From Whitmania pigra (Eukaryota > Annelida > Clitellata > Hirudinida > Haemopidae), in contig JAJTWR010000266.1 in NCBI GenBank assembly GCA_021613335.1, positions 6,009,501-6,073,500 on the forward strand: a stretch of 64,000 nucleotides of DNA. Reading direction: 5' to 3'. Both the position numbers and the translations under genes were made by a program. The notes under the pieces are model-generated. The model searched no databases and had not been told where the DNA came from. It was given only the letters and a program-made list of their open reading frames with translations. This document shows, piece after piece, positions 63,995-64,000 of the stretch (the first letter of the stretch is position 1; every line of letters starts with the position of its first letter).

Positions 63995-64000
63995 GTGAAC

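Overview
The window is nuclear DNA of an animal. It is AT-rich, with spliced genes (GT-AG introns), many degraded transposons and tRNA-derived SINEs. There are no operons and no bacterial-style genes. An axonemal outer-arm dynein heavy chain implies an organism with motile cilia or flagella. An L1CAM/neuroglian-type adhesion receptor implies an animal. I cannot name the species; a TE-rich, AT-rich invertebrate fits best.

Two host genes lie head to head. On the minus strand, about 426 to 8523, are exons for Ig domains 1 to 4 of an L1CAM/neuroglian-family receptor. The gene runs off the left edge and one middle Ig3 exon was not found. On the plus strand, from the ATG at 17356 to the right edge, are 31 exons of an outer-arm beta-type dynein heavy chain (DNAH9/11/17 group). 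Joined, they encode about 1859 residues: the whole tail, the linker and the start of AAA1, ending just after the P-loop. All exon phases agree except near exon 6, where a short segment is unresolved. The dynein reading frame has no stop or frameshift.

Almost everything else is mobile DNA. Region by region: 1-5.1 kb, REL-endonuclease LINE fragments (family A), one split by a hAT element with an 8-bp target duplication; 5.1-8.8 kb, L1CAM exons with a small repeated ORF, a piece of a long-TIR element and a TTAA-flanked MITE; 9.4-12.8 kb, a hAT end, LINE pieces, a degraded hAT-Charlie transposase and a SINE; 14.9-16.4 kb, an unassigned element with perfect 19-bp inverted ends enclosing tandem repeats and a 350-bp TTA/TTG microsatellite. 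The dynein introns then alternate between short (60-150 bp) and long TE-filled ones. These hold family A and R2-like family B LINEs, an L2/CR1-like LINE (42.8-46.1 kb), a truncated Ty3/gypsy element, several hAT families, a Tc1/mariner remnant, two SINE families with clear target duplications, and a 1.8-kb element with about 335-bp inverted ends whose removal would leave a 61-bp intron.

I found no clearly new molecular system. The most notable signals are the relaxed splice donors (T at +3 in 13 of 31), an in-frame stop in an L1CAM exon, a 45-bp copy of a dynein exon inside an intronic LINE, several hAT families with self-similar terminal arrays, and a structured hairpin in the LINE family A 3' region whose stem varies while its loop is kept.
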